From NCBI GenBank assembly GCA_947576945.1, contig CANPTH010000018.1, positions 1 through 61,441 on the forward strand: 61,441 nt of DNA, read 5' to 3'. The notes below the pieces were generated by a model. The model was not told where the DNA came from. It searched no databases and saw only the letters and a list, made by a program, of their open reading frames with translations. The position numbers and the translations under genes are program-made. Source of the DNA: an uncultured Lachnospiraceae bacterium (GTDB taxonomy: Bacteria; Bacillota; Clostridia; Lachnospirales; Lachnospiraceae). Of the stretch, positions 61,339-61,441 are shown piece by piece (the stretch's first letter is position 1; each line of letters starts with the position of its first letter).

Positions 61339-61368
61339 ATTATAGCATGGATATTTTGTTCATTTCAA
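61339..61368 (-). promoter_or_regulatory. Predicted promoter upstream of the DUF4874 gene
   Basis: On the minus strand TTGAAA (61363-61368), an 18-base spacer and TATAAT (61339-61344). Confidence 0.7.
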
Positions 61369-61441
61369 TCCTGTTTAAAAATTTAAGGTGTTAGTCCGTA
61401 AATGTGTTGGTAATCTGTTTGAGTCCGTTTTATGGGTCATC

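Noticed and set aside
1..61441. CRISPR array, prophage or complete insertion sequence
   Set aside because: No repeat-spacer pattern, integrase, structural phage gene or transposase was seen; the only tandem arrays are the 48-bp, 19-bp and 18-bp repeats described.

Overview
The window reads as a chromosomal segment of a sporulating, low-to-moderate-GC Firmicute, most likely a Lachnospiraceae-type Clostridium. The reasons are the order rpmB | asp23-fakA-HIT-recG-degV-miaB, a GerW (YtfJ)/DUF2953 sporulation pair, a tyrosine T-box leader, a zinc-ribbon L28, a YesMN-type two-component system with a family-1 sugar ABC transporter, and families common in that group (DUF4854, DUF1919, DUF1015 next to serCA). 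No rRNA, tRNA, CRISPR array, prophage or intact insertion sequence was seen. Nearly all genes lie on the minus strand; rpmB, one small unknown gene, aroC, metF and an mntR-like gene are the plus-strand exceptions.

Layout. 1-6730: start of miaB with a repeat-rich leader, degV, recG, a HIT protein, fakA, asp23, and divergent rpmB. 6956-14854: a sugar operon read right to left (solute-binding lipoprotein, two permeases, AraC-type response regulator, sensor kinase, GH42 beta-galactosidase). 15047-17675: GerW/DUF2953, a 46-residue membrane protein missed by ordinary ORF calling, and a coiled-coil J-domain protein. 17796-24041: Nudix, a PBP overlapping a SEDS polymerase, a U32-family protein and zapA. 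24137-28831: DUF1015-glgB-mscS operon. 28953-39504: a small unknown gene, serC-serA, an L,D-transpeptidase, and leuB-glycosyltransferase-ilvD-ilvB. 39822-45572: DUF4854 lipoprotein, tgt-yajC, a VanY-like peptidase, a 277-bp nested inverted-repeat element and aroC. 45695-52527: GH25 muramidase with SH3 repeats, an HMGL-like aldolase, T-box-controlled tyrS, and a VWA/MoxR pair. 52778-61171: metF, mntR-like gene, der-plsY-gpsA, a PDZ/radical-SAM DUF512 protein, and two surface-polysaccharide-type proteins (DUF4874/DUF4832 and DUF1919).

Most coding content is housekeeping. The unusual material is mainly between genes: a two-hairpin element with 26-bp terminal inverted repeats (43667-43943); a dispersed hairpin repeat of about 138 bp bounded by GGAGG motifs that supplies the ribosome binding site of two genes about 10 kb apart (48515-48655 and 58717-58855), with fragments elsewhere; 48-bp tandem hairpins in the miaB leader; 19-bp purine-rich tandem repeats in the ilvD leader; and short upstream ORFs ending in ATGA overlaps before metF and the DUF4854 gene. 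Protein oddities are a long charged helical tail on GlgB, a DtxR/MntR regulator with a mixed metal site, and a membrane glycosyltransferase inserted in the leu-ilv operon.

All calls come from reading the sequence and the translations; no database search was possible, and start codons were chosen from Shine-Dalgarno (SD) spacing and family N-termini.
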